Origin: Exobasidium rhododendri
Lineage: Eukaryota > Basidiomycota > Exobasidiomycetes > Exobasidiales > Exobasidiaceae
Length of the DNA stretch: 64,000 nucleotides
NCBI GenBank assembly: GCA_026210745.1
Contig: CP110631.1
Span: forward strand, 1,860,001-1,924,000
Direction: 5' to 3'
A model generated the notes under the pieces. That model made no database searches and was not told where the DNA came from. It saw only the letters and a list, made by a program, of their open reading frames with translations. This document shows, in pieces, positions 21,244-34,100 of this stretch (its first letter is position 1; each line of letters begins with the position of its first letter). The translations under genes and the position numbers were made by a program.

Positions 21244-24200
21244 ATGGCGCAGAGAGGAGGCAAGACTTTTGGTCTGACATCGTCGTCAGGCAGGGGGCGT
21301 GGTGCATTCAAGAGAAGAGGAGGAAGCAGTGGTCAAGCTGGGAGTCATTCTGACTTTGACAAGAGAAACAAGAACCAGGATCAGCAAAAGGCATCAAGTT
21401 CACTTGTAAAAGGGGCCTTTGATGACGCCACTTCAGCGGAAGATCGATTCAGGGAGGCAGCTGCTCAAGATGAAATCGATTCAAAGATGGGATTCGAAAG
21501 GCTGGATCAAGGCGAGAGCAAGGAAGCCTGGTTAGTCAACATGCACCCTACCATCACCGTCGATGCACCCCTGGATGGACCTATACATGCTTCAGGGAAG
21601 AGCGCAGTGGACTACTACTTTATTCAAGATGATGCGAGTATGTTTAAAGTGACGATCCCATATCAACCATACTTTCTGGTAGGATGTAGGATCGGCACGG
21701 AAGGAATAGTGGAAGATTGGCTTCGACGGAAGTACGAAGGTCTTATTGCAACAACGTCAAGGGAAGCGAAGGAAGACCTGAAGCTGCCCAATCACCTTGT
21801 CGGACTACACCGAGAATTCATCAAGCTCAATTTTCACAATATCCAAGACCTGATGTCCGTTCGGAAAGAGCTTTTGCCGTTGGCAACCAAGGCACAGAAG
21901 AACAAAGATGCAGTCGACACATATGCAGCAGCACTCGAAGAGAACGAGGAATCGTCCTACTCTGCAGCTATGAGCATAGAGATGGAAGTGGACACGGAGG
22001 GATGGGTGAGGAGCAAGAAAGGTAAAGGGCAGGCCAAGGTGGGGCAGACTAGAATGGATCCAGAGGAGTGCATCAACGATCTGCGTGAATACGACGTGCC
22101 ATACTACCTACGGGTGGCCATCGACAATGGTGCGTGGTTCGGGCTGGCGTTTAATGAAAACAGAGAGCTCTATTCTAAATTCCTGCTTCTCCTCTCTATC
22201 CCTCTCCTGCAGACATCAGAGTGGGGCTGTGGTACAACGTCAGTTTCGACTCCGGTCACATCAGCCTGACGTCCGTGCCTAGCAGAGTGAAGCGTGCCGA
22301 ACCGACTGTCTTGGCGTACGACATCGAGACGACGAAGCTGCCGCTCAAGTTCCCTGATGCAGAGACGGACAGCATCATGATGATCTCGTACATGATCGAT
22401 GGCCAGGGATTTCTCATCACCAATCGGGAGATCGTCAGCGAGGACATCGATGACTTTGAGTATTCGCCCAAGGAAGAGTATGAAGGCCCTTTCATCATCT
22501 TCAACGAAGTAAACGAGGAGGCGCTGCTCCGAAGGTTCTTCTCCCATTTCAGAGAGGCGAGGCCGACGATTGTTGCAACATACAACGGTGACTCTTTCGA
22601 CTTTCCCTTTGTAGAAGCAAGAGCGACGTTCCATGGCCTGAGCATGCTTGACGAGATTGGCTTCCAAAAGGACAACGAAGGCGAATACAAGAGTAGAACG
22701 ACGGCGCATATGGACTGCTTTCGATGGGTGAAGAGAGACTCTTACCTGCCTCAGGGAAGTCAAGGTCTCAAGGCGGTGACAGTAGCCAAGCTGGGGTATG
22801 ATCCCATGGAGCTCGATCCAGAACTCATGACGCCCTATGCCATGGAACAGCCTCAGATCCTGGCACAGTATTCCGTGTCTGATGCGGTTGCCACGTACTA
22901 CCTCTACATGAAGTACGTGCATCCTTTCATCTTCAGTCTTTGCAACATCATTCCGCTCAATCCGGATGAGGTGCTTCGAAAGGGCAGTGGAACGCTGTGT
23001 GAAACACTGCTCATGGTGCAGGCGTACAAGGGAAACATCATCATGCCGAACAGACACACTGATCCCATTGGAAACACCTACAAAGGCCATCTCCTAGAGT
23101 CGGAGACATACGTTGGAGGGCATGTAGAGGCACTAGAGGCGGGCGTATTTCGAAGTGACATTCCTACGCACTTCAAGGTAGATCCCACTGCACTGGAAGA
23201 GCTCATTCGCGATCTTGACAAGGCACTGCAATTCAGCATCACAGAAGAGAGCAAGATGGCGATGGACGACATTACAAACTACGACGAAGTGAAGGCGCAG
23301 GTGCAGGTCATGCTCGAGAAGTTGCGCGATGAGCCAAACCTACAGATTGAGCCGCTCATCTACCATTTGGATGTGGCGGCAATGTACCCGAATATCATGT
23401 TGTCGAATCGACTGCAACCAGATGCCGTTGTAGAGGAAGCCGCTTGTGCTACGTGCGACTACAATCGACCTGGAATGACGTGCAACAAAAAGATGCAGTG
23501 GTCATGGCGAGGAGAGTACTTTCCGGCAAAGAGAGACGAGGTCAACATGATCCGAAACGCACTCTCCAACGAGCAATTCCCACCAAAGTACGCGGAAGGG
23601 ACCAAGAGATCCTTCCACGAGCTGGGCAACGCCGAACAGACAGTCATGCTACATAAGAGGGTGGGCGACTACAGTCGAAAGGTGTATCGAAAGACGCACG
23701 AAACAAAGATTGTCACTCGAGAGACTATCGTTTGTCAGCGGGAGAATCCGTTCTACATTGACACCGTGCGAGACTTCCGGGATCGTCGATACGAATACAA
23801 AGGGTTGCACAAGACGTGGAAGAAGAATCTGGATGCGGCAAACACCGGCGTTTCCAATGGCACAGCCGGACTGGCCGAAGTGATGGAGGCAAAGAAGATG
23901 ATCGTGCTCTATGACTCGCTGCAGATGGCTCACAAGTGTATTCTGAACTCCTTCTACGGATACGTGATGCGAAAGGGAGCTCGATGGTACTCGATGGAAA
24001 TGGCAGGAATCACCTGCCTGACCGGTGCGACGATTATCCAGCTAGCGAAAGACCTGGTCGATAGGATCGGAAGGCCGCTCGAATTGGACACGGACGGGAT
24101 ATGGTGTATGCTACCAGGCAACTTTCCCGAGAATTTCCAGTTCAAGACCAAGAACGGCAAGGGACTTTCCATCTCCTACCCGTGCACCATGCTGAATCAC

Positions 24201-27200
24201 CTCGTTCATCAGCGTTTCACGAATCACCAGTATCATCAACTGGTGGACAAGAGTACGGGTCGGTATGAAGTGCACAGTGAAAACTCCATCTTCTTTGAGC
24301 TGGATGGACCGTACCGAGCGATGATCTTGCCGTCCAGCAAGGAAGAAGACAAGCTGCTCAAGAAGAGGTACGCCGTCTTTGAACACGATGGCACCCTTGC
24401 CGAACTGAAAGGGTTCGAAGTGAAGAGAAGAGGTGAACTTCAGCTCATCAAAGACTTTCAGAAACAGATCTTTGAGAAGTTCTTGTTGGGCACGACGTTG
24501 GTCGAGTGTTATGCAGCAGTCGCAAAGGTAGCCGATCAATGGCTGGACGTGCTCTTCTCCAAGGGATCCACCCTGCATGATGAAGAGCTGATTGACCTGA
24601 TTGCGGAAAACAAGAGCATGTCCAAGACGCTGGTAGAATACGGAAAACAAAAGTCCACTGCCATCACCACCGCCAAGCGACTTGCCGAGTTCCTAGGCGC
24701 TCAGATGGTCAAGAATAAAGGACTGGCTTGCAAGTTCATCATCAGTGAGAAGCCTCATGGTGCGCCTGTCACGGAACGAGCGGTTCCGGTGGCCATCTTC
24801 AACGCAGAGCCCAGCATCAAGCAGTACTACCTACGGAAGTTTCTGCGCGATGATTCGTTGCACGACTTTGATCTACGGAACATCCTCGACTGGAAGTACT
24901 ACATTGAGCGGTTCGGTGGAGTCATTCAGAAGCTGATTACGATTCCAGCGGCGATGCAAAGGGTCACTAATCCCGTACCCCGTATCCGACACCCAGATTG
25001 GCTCTTCAAGCGGGTAGCAGCGAGTGACGACAAATTTCAGCAGCGCAAGCTGACCGACATGTTCAAGGGTAGCGTGGGTGAGAAGAGGATCATTCAGCCA
25101 TTTAGCAGTAAAGTGAGCAGCATCAAGAGGAGGGCTCTGGAATATGAAGTCATCGAGGTGGACGATGTGCTCCCCGACATGCACCAAGACTATCCTGGCT
25201 GGCTTCGAGTGATGAAGAAGCGATGGAGGAAGGCGAGAATGAAGCGGGCAAGGGGTGATCTTCCCGCAGCCGCGACAGCTCTACCGCAGTCCTCTTCCAC
25301 CACCAACCTGTTCGCCAAGAAAGCGAGAGATATGGCTACTGCCGTGTGGGACATTGTGCAGATCAGTCCTACTTCTCGACTGGGCGAATTCCGGCTGTGG
25401 ATCTCGATCGACAGTCGCCTTCACGTCCTCAAGATTCGAATTCCCCGCACTTTCTACATCAACTTCAAGTCGTTGCCCGCAGAAGGCACGTTCAGCGACA
25501 TCTACAAAGCCGAGAGTGTCGTCCGCTCTCTGCCTAGAGGTGTGACGTGTCGGCACCTGTTCAAGATTACCGTCGACGAGGACATCTACACTGCGGCACA
25601 ATTGCACTTTTCCACGTTGATGAACCACCCCAATGTAGAAGGTGTATATGAGCTGCAAGTGCCCTTGGACGTTCGAGCGCTGATCAAGTTGGGCTCGTGC
25701 TGCTCAATCGACGCAAAGGCAAGGAGCAGATTCAGCAGAGGACTTGACTTTGGCTTTGAAATGGACGATCTCGTCAAGGCGCAGCATCCTTCGATTGAGA
25801 AACACAGGTACTTGTCAGGTGGGGCAGGTCTTCAACACGTCTATCTCTGGCACGGTGGAAAGGACTCTCGTCATGTGATGGGGATCTTCTCGCCCAACGG
25901 TAAGCTCACGATCCACGTCGTCGACTCCGCTGGGATTCGTCAGCTGCCGGCGTTGGAACCGATGTACAAGGAGAGGATGGCCAAGTGGATGGAGTTAGGT
26001 GGGAGAAAGAGTGGCAACATCAACCAGGACGGAAGCGGAGCGTTCCATTACAGAGAAGAGATTGAGATTGAACTCAAATTACACACTACAAGGCAACGAG
26101 CGTGGAAGGTGATTGCGAAAGAGTTACTGCAAATCAAGCGAGAGTCTGTTCTGTCCACCATGCTCACGGTGACGAGCAACCAGGATCAAGGCTACTATGA
26201 AGCGGCGCTAGGCTCCTATACCATGAATGAGTTCCCTCTTCTGCTCTTCAATGCTGGGCCGTTGGACAACAACTTTCCCACACTAGGCTGGCAGGTGTAT
26301 GCGGTCAAGAGGATGATGGGTGTCTATCTGCGACAGGGGTTCCTAGTCCAGGAGTATTTGAAGATGTCAAGTCAGTTTGACATACCGATCGGCAACTTTC
26401 GGCCAGGGAACTTCTCCATCTTTGCGTCGGACATTGACTTTGCCCGTCGCTTGGCAAAGAGTGACATGCTGTTGTGGTGGAGTGAGAGAACGGAAGGGCC
26501 AGATTTGGGAGGCCTGCAGCTGGATGGTAATTTTGTCGACTCGTCCAACAGCTCCATTGCGACCTCTCCTAGCACGCTGGAAATCTCGAAACCTGGATCG
26601 TACAACAACGTAGTCTTTGAGATCACGATTGGAGACTTGGCCATGAATGCCTTGCTTCAAAGTGCCGGGATCAACGAGATGGAAGGCTCGAAAGCAAGTG
26701 GTTCGATGGCCTTTGATAACACGTCTCACAACCTCGACGAATATGCAAACGGCACCGTGCCGGACAGCGCTTCGATCGGTGCAAGTGTGGTGACCTCGCA
26801 GGTGTTCTGGACGATGAAGAACATGGTGAAGAGTTGGTACGTTGAAAAGATTCGGAACAAGAATCTCGGCATCTCTAACGCACTAGCCGACGGATTCTGG
26901 AAATGGATGAACAGTGAAAAGAGTAGCCTCTTTGAGCCTGCGATTGTCGGCTTCATGAACGAGCTTATGAAGAAGACGTTGCTGCAGCTGCTGGGAGAGT
27001 GTAAGAGGCTGGGCGCTTCGATTATATACGCTAGCTTCGGTAGGCTCTTCTTGCTTACGAGCAAGCCAACGGCAGGCAGTGCAGCCGCCTATGGTCGCTA
27101 CCTCATCAGTGCGCTCACTTCAAGGGACCTCTTCAAGCACTTGGACATGAAGATTGACCACCACTGGGAATATCTGCTGTGGATGGACCCAGCTAACTTT

Positions 27201-28259
27201 GGTGGGGTGATATGTCAAAATCCAGAGGAGGTCTTTGAGAATGAGGCGCAGTACAGAGGGAAAGAATTCGTCGTGGACATGCAGTGGAACATCTCCACCT
27301 TCTTGCCGATGCCGATCCGCAAACGATTCAGTCAAATCGTCGCTACCTTTATCAGGAAGTTGTATGAAAGCAAGAGGAAGCTGATGTCGAGTCGTCTGGC
27401 CGATCGAACGCCGTTGATGCTTCTTTCCGCTGATGGCAACAACACTGGCAACGGAGCAGGAGCAGGAGAAGGAGAGGACGAACAGAAGACCGTTGACAGC
27501 GAAGACACAAAGGCAGCAAAGCTCTTGCTCAGTCAATGGGTGACGCGGAAGATGCTGCACTATGTGGACGAGATTCAACGACTTTCCGCTCACGGGACTG
27601 TGTGGGAGTGGCCCCTCCTTCCAGGCCGCGACAATCAGCATGTTGGCAGTGACAATGTCAAAGACGATACCTCGGTTGCTCTCGAGTTTGTAAAGACAAC
27701 GATGGCCGTGTTCAGTCTGCATCGAGAGGCAAGTGTAGAGGTGGGGGTCTGTCGAAGGAATGTGTTGGACATTCTCGGAGTCAGTGAATTCAGTGCGATT
27801 GCAGAGTTCAAGAACCCATGTGAGAGCTTGATCTTGCAGGGCGTCGTTTGCCAATTCTGCAACGAAGATCGAAATTTCGACTTTTGTCGTGACCCCGACC
27901 TGCTTCACCCGGTCGCCAGCACTGCAACGATCGGTCATCGTCATCAGCAAGGCGGCGGCGTTGTCTGGAAGTGCACAAAGTGCCAATGTCCCTACGATAA
28001 GATGGACATCGAAATGAAGCTGTGTGCTATGGCAACCGAATGCATAAGCACATTCTGCCTACAAGATTTGAGGTGTCAAAAATGCGATCGACTGAAAGAA
28101 GGAAATGTAGGGCTGTATTGCTCCTGTTCAGGAACGTGGGGTTTGACAGTCACCAGGAAAGATAGTCGAAAGCGATTGGAGAACATGCGAAGAGTGGCAC
28201 GGTATCACAAGCTGAGCATATTGGAGGAAGCGGTGGAAGAGCTGCTGGAGCAGTGTTGA
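21244..28259 (+). CDS. POL2: DNA polymerase epsilon catalytic subunit
   Basis: Two exons, 21244-22129 and 22213-28259, give 2310 residues, slightly above yeast Pol2. The single intron (GTGCGT...CTGCAG) restores [18 protein letters not shown]. The exonuclease site has Exo I in [10 protein letters not shown] (~residue 330), Exo II in [11 protein letters not shown], and Exo III in [17 protein letters not shown], all acidic residues present, so proofreading should be intact. Polymerase motifs A ([18 protein letters not shown]), B ([19 protein letters not shown]) and C ([13 protein letters not shown]) are present. The inactive second polymerase module follows, then two Cys clusters near the C-terminus (CQFC...C, CTKC...; CQKC...CSCSG), the zinc/iron-sulfur sites that bind the Dpb2 subunit. 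Pol epsilon is the leading-strand replicase. The 6-kb second exon is unusually long for this intron-rich locus. Confidence 0.98.
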
Positions 28260-28308
28260 GAGAGGGAGATTGGAGGAGAGAGTTGTAGGTTGTACTTGTA
28301 GTGGAAAG

Positions 28309-28348
28309 TCGTCGTCATCATCATCGTCATCATCGTCATCATCATCAT
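28309..28348. repeat. TCR triplet repeat downstream of POL2
   Basis: This is an imperfect run of TCG/TCA triplets (about 40 bp) starting some 50 bp after the POL2 stop codon, in the presumed 3' UTR between convergent genes. Confidence 0.85.
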
Positions 28349-28408
28349 AATTCATAAGGTAGAAATAATCAAGTGTCAAGGGTTGGGTATGCTGCACAAG
28401 TGACCCCA

Positions 28409-29031
28409 CTATTGGAGGCGCTGAATGCCCTTGTCGTATGTTCCACTATGGGCTGTCTGAGATGAAAAGTATCTTTGAAGGCTGACGAGGTTGCGAGAAT
28501 GTGACTTGTTGAATTGCCATTTGACGATCGGAAAGAGCACTGAAGACGGGCATGTCAAGGTTGCCTTTTCAACCACTTTGCACCTGCTAATTTCATCTCT
28601 TGATCCTTCTTCGTTGTCCTCATTAGAGGCGGATGCGTGATGATCGTCGTCGATGTCGAAGGTGTTGCTGACATGGACTCCATGAGAAGCATACGAATCC
28701 CAAGAGCAACCGGTCTTGGTGCGAGTGAACTTCATCTTGAATTCCGACTTGGAGACGAAGGGAATAGACAGGTTCTCAATCACTATGGGGTCCCACCACG
28801 AGAATGAAAGAGAGGGCACAGGCGTGAGAAGTTGATAAAAAAGTAAGTCGCTCCTACTCGAGTCTCACCTGACCACTCCTCTGTTTCGGTACCAGGCACG
28901 AATTGGGTATTCGACTGCACCTCGAGCTCGACGATGCGGAGGTACTGAACCGGCTGCTCTTGAAACAGCTTCAGGACTATAGAGGGCGGTGCGGAGAAAG
29001 CAGTCCTCTCTGTCCGTGTGTACGTTGGCAT
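28409..29031 (-). CDS. Tandem START/SRPBCC-like family protein, copy A
   Basis: The exons are 29031-28869 and 28782-28409 (178 residues); the intron is phase 1. The product opens MPTYTRTERTAFSAPPSIVL, where an early beta strand followed by APP-x-x-V-x-x-x-L resembles the entry of SRPBCC/START lipid-binding folds. Next come NLSIPF, an internal acidic low-complexity insertion (about 25 residues, absent from the other copies), and TLTCP...IVKWQFNKSHSRN...LQRYF. The shared ending [TC]P-x5-8-VKWQ-x5-12-LQ-x-YF would be the long C-terminal helix of that fold. The fold is my inference; no function is assigned. Copies B and C follow upstream in the same orientation. Confidence 0.7.
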
Positions 29032-29386
29032 ATTCAGGCGCTATCTATTGCCGGCAATCATGAGAGGGGGAGGTGCTCTGCAAGATGTAATTAGTCCGGG
29101 GGTGGTACAATGATGGTGTGTGGAGAAGGATAAGAAAGTGTAAAAGAGGTCGGATTTTAGAGTTTGTCTCTTCATATCGAGTGTGCTTCAGGGTGTGTTG
29201 GCTGAACGCTGAGCGGATGATGGGGCAATCTTTCTCGCTCTCACCGTGATCTTGTCAGGCGTACATAATGAGCGAAACTTCTATCAGATACTATGTCAAA
29301 AAATAAAAGAGGAAGAAGTAGTTGCGATTGAATGTTAAGTCTATGCTAGATTTGGTATATGGAGGAGCTCTATGGTGACACTATTT
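29032..29386. other. Spacer between tandem copies A and B
   Basis: This holds the promoter of copy A and the 3' end of copy B. I see no ORF, repeat or recognisable element. Confidence 0.35.
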
Positions 29387-29945
29387 TCAGGATGTGGGTA
29401 ACGATGCAAAGTATTGCTGAAGCTTGATGTTGTTTTCGGCGTGAGATTTATCCAGCTGCCATTTGACAAGATGGTAGACGTAGAACGGACAAGTCATCGT
29501 TGCTTCCCCAATCGCATAGCATTCCCTTGCCTCCTCCCCTTTGCCCTCTGCCTGTATTTTGGAGCCAGTTTCTTCTTCCGCTTCGTGTACAGTGTATGTA
29601 GTGTCTACGTACACACCCAAAGCTGCCCACGATTCCCACTTCGAACCCCTTGGTAGTCTAGTGTATCTTGCCTTGAAGCGAGTTTCACGTATGAATGGAA
29701 TCGAAAGCTTTTCGACAACTGCGTGAAGGTGAGATGCTCACTGCTTCAGCACCGCTCCACCCAATGGTGATTTTCGCCATCCAGCTTAGCTCACCAGTAC
29801 ACTCTCCTGACCCAGGAATCTCCTTCTCCTCTACCTGAACTCCGATGATGTCAAGATGCTTGAGTGGCTCATCTTGAAGTAGCTCCAGAACGACGGAGGC
29901 GGGGGCCGCTAGAATCACTCTTTCTTTTCGCTTAAACGTCGGCAT
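29387..29945 (-). CDS. Tandem START/SRPBCC-like family protein, copy B
   Basis: The exons are 29945-29795 and 29718-29387 (160 residues), intron phase 1 at the same place as in copies A and C. It starts MPTFKRKERVILAAPASVVL. After splicing it reads VVEKLSIPFIRETRFKARYT, aligning with VIENLSIPFVSKSEFKMKFT of copy A. It ends TMTCPFYVYHLVKWQLDKSH followed by LQQYFA. Reading straight past the donor gives a short alternative frame (to 29685) that breaks the family alignment, so the spliced model is preferred. It shows no signal peptide or membrane span, so it is probably soluble. Function unknown. Confidence 0.7.
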
Positions 29946-30371
29946 AGAGCCCGTGGGGGATGTTGTTAATGACCCACTCAGTCGTGCAGAAGAGAACGTG
30001 AAGCAGGCATTCGAAAGGGAGGAGTGTGAGACGACGTAGTTACTTCCAATGGCGTGGTGGGGGAAATCAGGAGGTTATACTCAAAAGTTGAAAATTAATC
30101 AGACGTGAGTAATTTCGCTTTAGGGGTCGCCGCGTACTGTATGTAGTCCTCAGCAAGGATCGACAGAAAGGGCATGAATCCGTGAGTGAAGCCGCTCTTC
30201 ACTTCAAACGGCGACTCTGGGGAATATGTGTCTATGAGAGAAAGGTAATAAAGGGGTAACATACAAAGAAATGAAGCCATTTGAGGTCCGACAGAAAGTA
30301 GAAGAGAAAGGGAGAGGAGGCTAGATGACGCCGGTGGTGTGAACAGTGCAGTCCACGCTAGCATACAGCAA
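29946..30371. other. Spacer between tandem copies B and C
   Basis: A 426-bp spacer. A minus-strand ORF (30095-30466) overlaps the end of copy C in another frame and looks incidental. No regulatory element or fourth family copy was recognised here. Confidence 0.35.
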
Positions 30372-30862
30372 TCAACTGAAATACTCCTGGAGATTCTTGT
30401 GGGTCCTCTCCTGCGTACTGGGAAGCTGCCACTTGACAGCATGAAAGGCGAAAAAGGGCGCTTCACATGTTACCTTTTCGGTTGCAATACATTCTTCTTC
30501 GTTTATCGTTTCGACTGTCCAAGTGTGAGTTGAAGTGATTCCCAGACCTGCATCGATGGTCCACTTGGCGCCGGTCTCTGTCTTTTCAATCTTAGCTGTG
30601 TACTTTGGTTTGGGTAGCATAGGAATACTGTCCTTCGAGATTGCTGATCAGTGGCGAAGATTGCCTCAGTACAAGAAGGATGGGTACACTTTGCAGACGG
30701 CATACACTTACCATGCCATAGCCCGGTATCTTCAACGTAATGAATCGAGTCTTCTTCGCTACTGCCACTCGCGACTAGAAATTTTCTGGCATCTTGTAGC
30801 AACGGTATGACGTCCTTACTCCCCACAGTGAAAGTTGTAGTTTTCTCGAGCTGAAATTGCAT
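30372..30862 (-). CDS. Tandem START/SRPBCC-like family protein, copy C
   Basis: The exons are 30862-30712 and 30643-30372 (140 residues), the shortest copy. The intron (GTAAGT...GATCAG) is again phase 1 after exactly 50 codons, as in copy B. It starts MQFQLEKTTTFTVGSKDVIP. The splice gives WHAISKDSIPMLPKPKYTAK, matching the SIPF block of A and B. It ends VTCEAPFFAFHAVKWQLPST and LQEYF. It is the most divergent at the N-terminus, lacking the APP/AAP motif. It is divergent from CAND1 across about 300 bp. Function unknown. Confidence 0.68.
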
Positions 30863-31168
30863 GCTGGCTATTGATGTTTGGGGGGGGGGAAATACCGATA
30901 GGCTGATCGTCGGATGGTGTGCAAGCGTTGAGACATCTTCAATCCCAGTGCATTTTGTCTCTTTTTTTGGCTTTCGATGACCCGTGCGAGCGAGACGTGC
31001 ACTGGCTCATGAATCCTCACCGACAAGGTCGCGTTCAATTTTGTCTTCTTAATTCCTTGCTACGATACTCTCGAAGTGACACATTGTCTAGCTCTCTCAG
31101 AGGCCTAAGAGTCCCGTTTCCTCTGGTGGTAGAGCTTGCGGTCCTGCGCGAGAAAGGTCCCCTTAGCG
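30863..31168. promoter_or_regulatory. Divergent promoter region copy C/CAND1
   Basis: A 306-bp spacer with a run of 10 G at 30880-30889, about 20 bp upstream of the copy C start. No named element seen. Confidence 0.35.
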
Positions 31169-34100
31169 ATGTCTTCCAGGTCGTCACATAGCGTTCAGGC
31201 GCTTCTTGAGAAGGTACGAGATCGCGTGCGACCTAAACTTGATGACGTTCTGCTGACCACCTCTCCGTTTCGATCATCTTGTAGATGAATTCACCTGATG
31301 CTGACTTCAGGCAAGCTTAAATAGTGTGCGTGTCAACTGAGCAGATATGCTGACCTACGGCAACTTTCCGACCCCCACAGATATATGGCGTTGAGCGATC
31401 TCATGGCGGAGGCTAGGAAAGATGGCTTCAATGCCGTCGATGAGCGGACTGAAGGTAGTACAATTGCAAAGGTTTTGGACCTCATCAAGGACAAAAATGG
31501 CGAGGTGAAAAATATGAGCGTGAAATGGTGAATAGCAGAATCGTACAGTATCGGTGTACAAGAAGATGGCTGAGATGTTTATTTTATGCCTTCACAGTCT
31601 CGGTCTCCTGTGCAAGATGGTCAAGGAGAAGCAACTACAGGTCATTCTCGACAAGCTAGTCGAGTACATATCATCGAAGGAGGAAGAGTTGCGTGATATT
31701 GCTTCTCTCGGACTCAAGACTGTCATGTCAGAGATTCCAGCGGACAGCGCTCTGGCAGCTCGAGCAGGCAGCAATCTGACACCAAAATTGCTCAACCAGA
31801 TAGCTGATGTGAGTACTGCTGTAGAGGGGGTTCACCGTGTCCCGCCACTAACGAGTCTTCATCTTTCCTTTCACTTTGATTTTCTGCAGCCAAACGCTTC
31901 TCAGGAGGTCCTTATCGATTCGCTCGATGTTCTTGCGGACTTTTTCACCCGCTTTCCAGCTATCATTGCCAAGGATGTAGAGCTGCAAAAAAGAACACTC
32001 AAGACGTTGGTGAATGCACTCGCAAACAACAGAGCGGCCGTTAGGAAGAGAGCCATGCTTGCTCTGAGCGCTCTAGGATCCTGTTCCACATCGGAAGTGT
32101 TTACCACCCTGGCGGAATTTATAGCCTCAGCACTTTCTAAGAGTACCACCAATGTCGAGCTGCAAAAGGTCGTAGTTCAATTGCAGGGTGCTTTGGCAAA
32201 GACATGCCCACGAAGACTCGGTCGACGACTACCAGACTTCATGCCGAGACTATTGAACATCACTACCAGTGAAAAGGCGGAAGAGGAGGATGAGCTTCGA
32301 GAGGCCTGCCTTCAAAGTATGGAGAATATCGTTCTTCGTTGTCCCACTGAAGTGACGCCTTTCATCACGCAGATAGTAGATATCTCCATTCTCCTCCTGA
32401 AGCACGACCCGAATTATGCAGGTGGTGATGGATCGGATGACGAGATGATGGACAATGATGATCTCGAGCAAGTTGATGATGATATCGTCGATGATGGCGA
32501 TTATTCAGACGATGACGATATATCATGGAAAGTTCGAAGAGGGTCAGCTAAGTTGCTGGCCATCATCATTTCGACACGATCAGAACTTCTCTTTTCTATG
32601 AACGCTGTCGTCTGTCCAGCATTGGTCATGCGCTTCTCAGAGCGAGAAGAGAGCGTCCGATTGGAGATCTTGCAGACCTTCATCACACTCTTGCGTCAGG
32701 TGCAACTGTACGGTGGATCACCACAAGCCACGGAAGTGATGAGACAATCACCCGGAGCTTTGAAGCGTAAATGGGATGAAGAAGAGTCAATGCAGGAGAT
32801 TGCTTCTTCAGAAGGCTCACCTGCCAATCAAATCAAAGCGTTAGAGCCGGCGATTGCCAAAGCACTATCGAAAGAGCTCTTGTCCAAATCGATGGCTACT
32901 CGCTTTTTAAGCTACTCAGTATTGAGGGAGTTGATGGTCGTCTTGAGAGGTGGGCTCGAAGATCACGTTGCACTGCTATTGAGTCAAACGCTCAAGTCAC
33001 TCAAGGGAATCGATTCTCTGAGTGGATCAAGTGCTAATTTAAAGGCAGAGGTCCTCTCCTTTTTGCAACTCCTCTTCCGCTTCCATTCCTCCAGCTATTA
33101 CGAAGATCAATTGGATCAACTTGTGCCCTTCATTGTCTCTGTCATCAACGACAAACTGCATCGAGACACCATCGAAGGCCTCAACGTCAGCACAGAGCTC
33201 GTCAAGGTACTTCGACCGACCCACGAAGTAGGTGCTTTGTCTGGTCGGTTCCAAAAGTACATACTCGATCTATACACTGCCACTACAAGTCGTATCATGC
33301 GAACTGACTCTGATCAAGAAATTAAAGAAAAAGCCATTGCGAATTTGGGAGCTCTGTTGGCACACGCTGGTGATGACCTGGTCGGCAAGTATGAAGAATG
33401 TCTGCCGCTGATTTTGGAAAGAGTAGGCAACGAAGTGACACGATTGGCGGCAGTCAAGGTCATCGAACAGGTCGCTTCCTCTCCCGTCTGCAAAGGGCCA
33501 CAAATGGAAGCTTTCACCATCAAAGCAATCGATGAGGTCGCCGTCCTGCTGCGCAAAAACAATCGGATCCTTCGTTTAGCAGCCTTCCACTGTCTCATAG
33601 CCTTGATCTCCCGATCTGGAAGTGCTCTGAGGGAGGAATCTGCCGATCTAATCGTGCGAGAGATCGAGCCTCTGTTGGCACAAGAGAGCAATTTGAACCT
33701 CGTCGCAGTCGCATTGCAAAGTATCAACCTGATACTCGATTCAAAGCGAGCCGTTCCGACGATCGAGAACACCATCTTGCCAGACATCTACCTTCTTATC
33801 CGCTCGCCGCTGTTGCAAGGCGTGGCACTTGACTCGATCCTCGCCTTCCTGATCTACTTTCTCACTATCGACACGTCCAAGGCACCGGTGGTCGTTACCT
33901 CTTTGTTGAACACTATCCAGCTTTCTCACTTTCAAACTCAACAATACTCTACTGTAGCACAATGCATTGGAGCAGTAGGGAAGGCCGTCCCCACTACAGC
34001 AAAGGAGAGCATTGCACGCGTAGAAAAGGTCTTTGCAGAAAGCAAAGAAAGCGCGGAAATCTACTTCCATCTTCTGATCGTAGGCGAAGTGGGCCGCATT

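Noticed and set aside
22170-23090. 306-residue minus-strand ORF inside POL2
   Set aside because: It is antisense to the exonuclease domain; its composition is Arg/His/Val-rich and no motif is visible.
27120-27986. 288-residue minus-strand ORF at the POL2 3' end
   Set aside because: It mirrors a conserved coding region with Cys clusters on the plus strand; no start context or family match.
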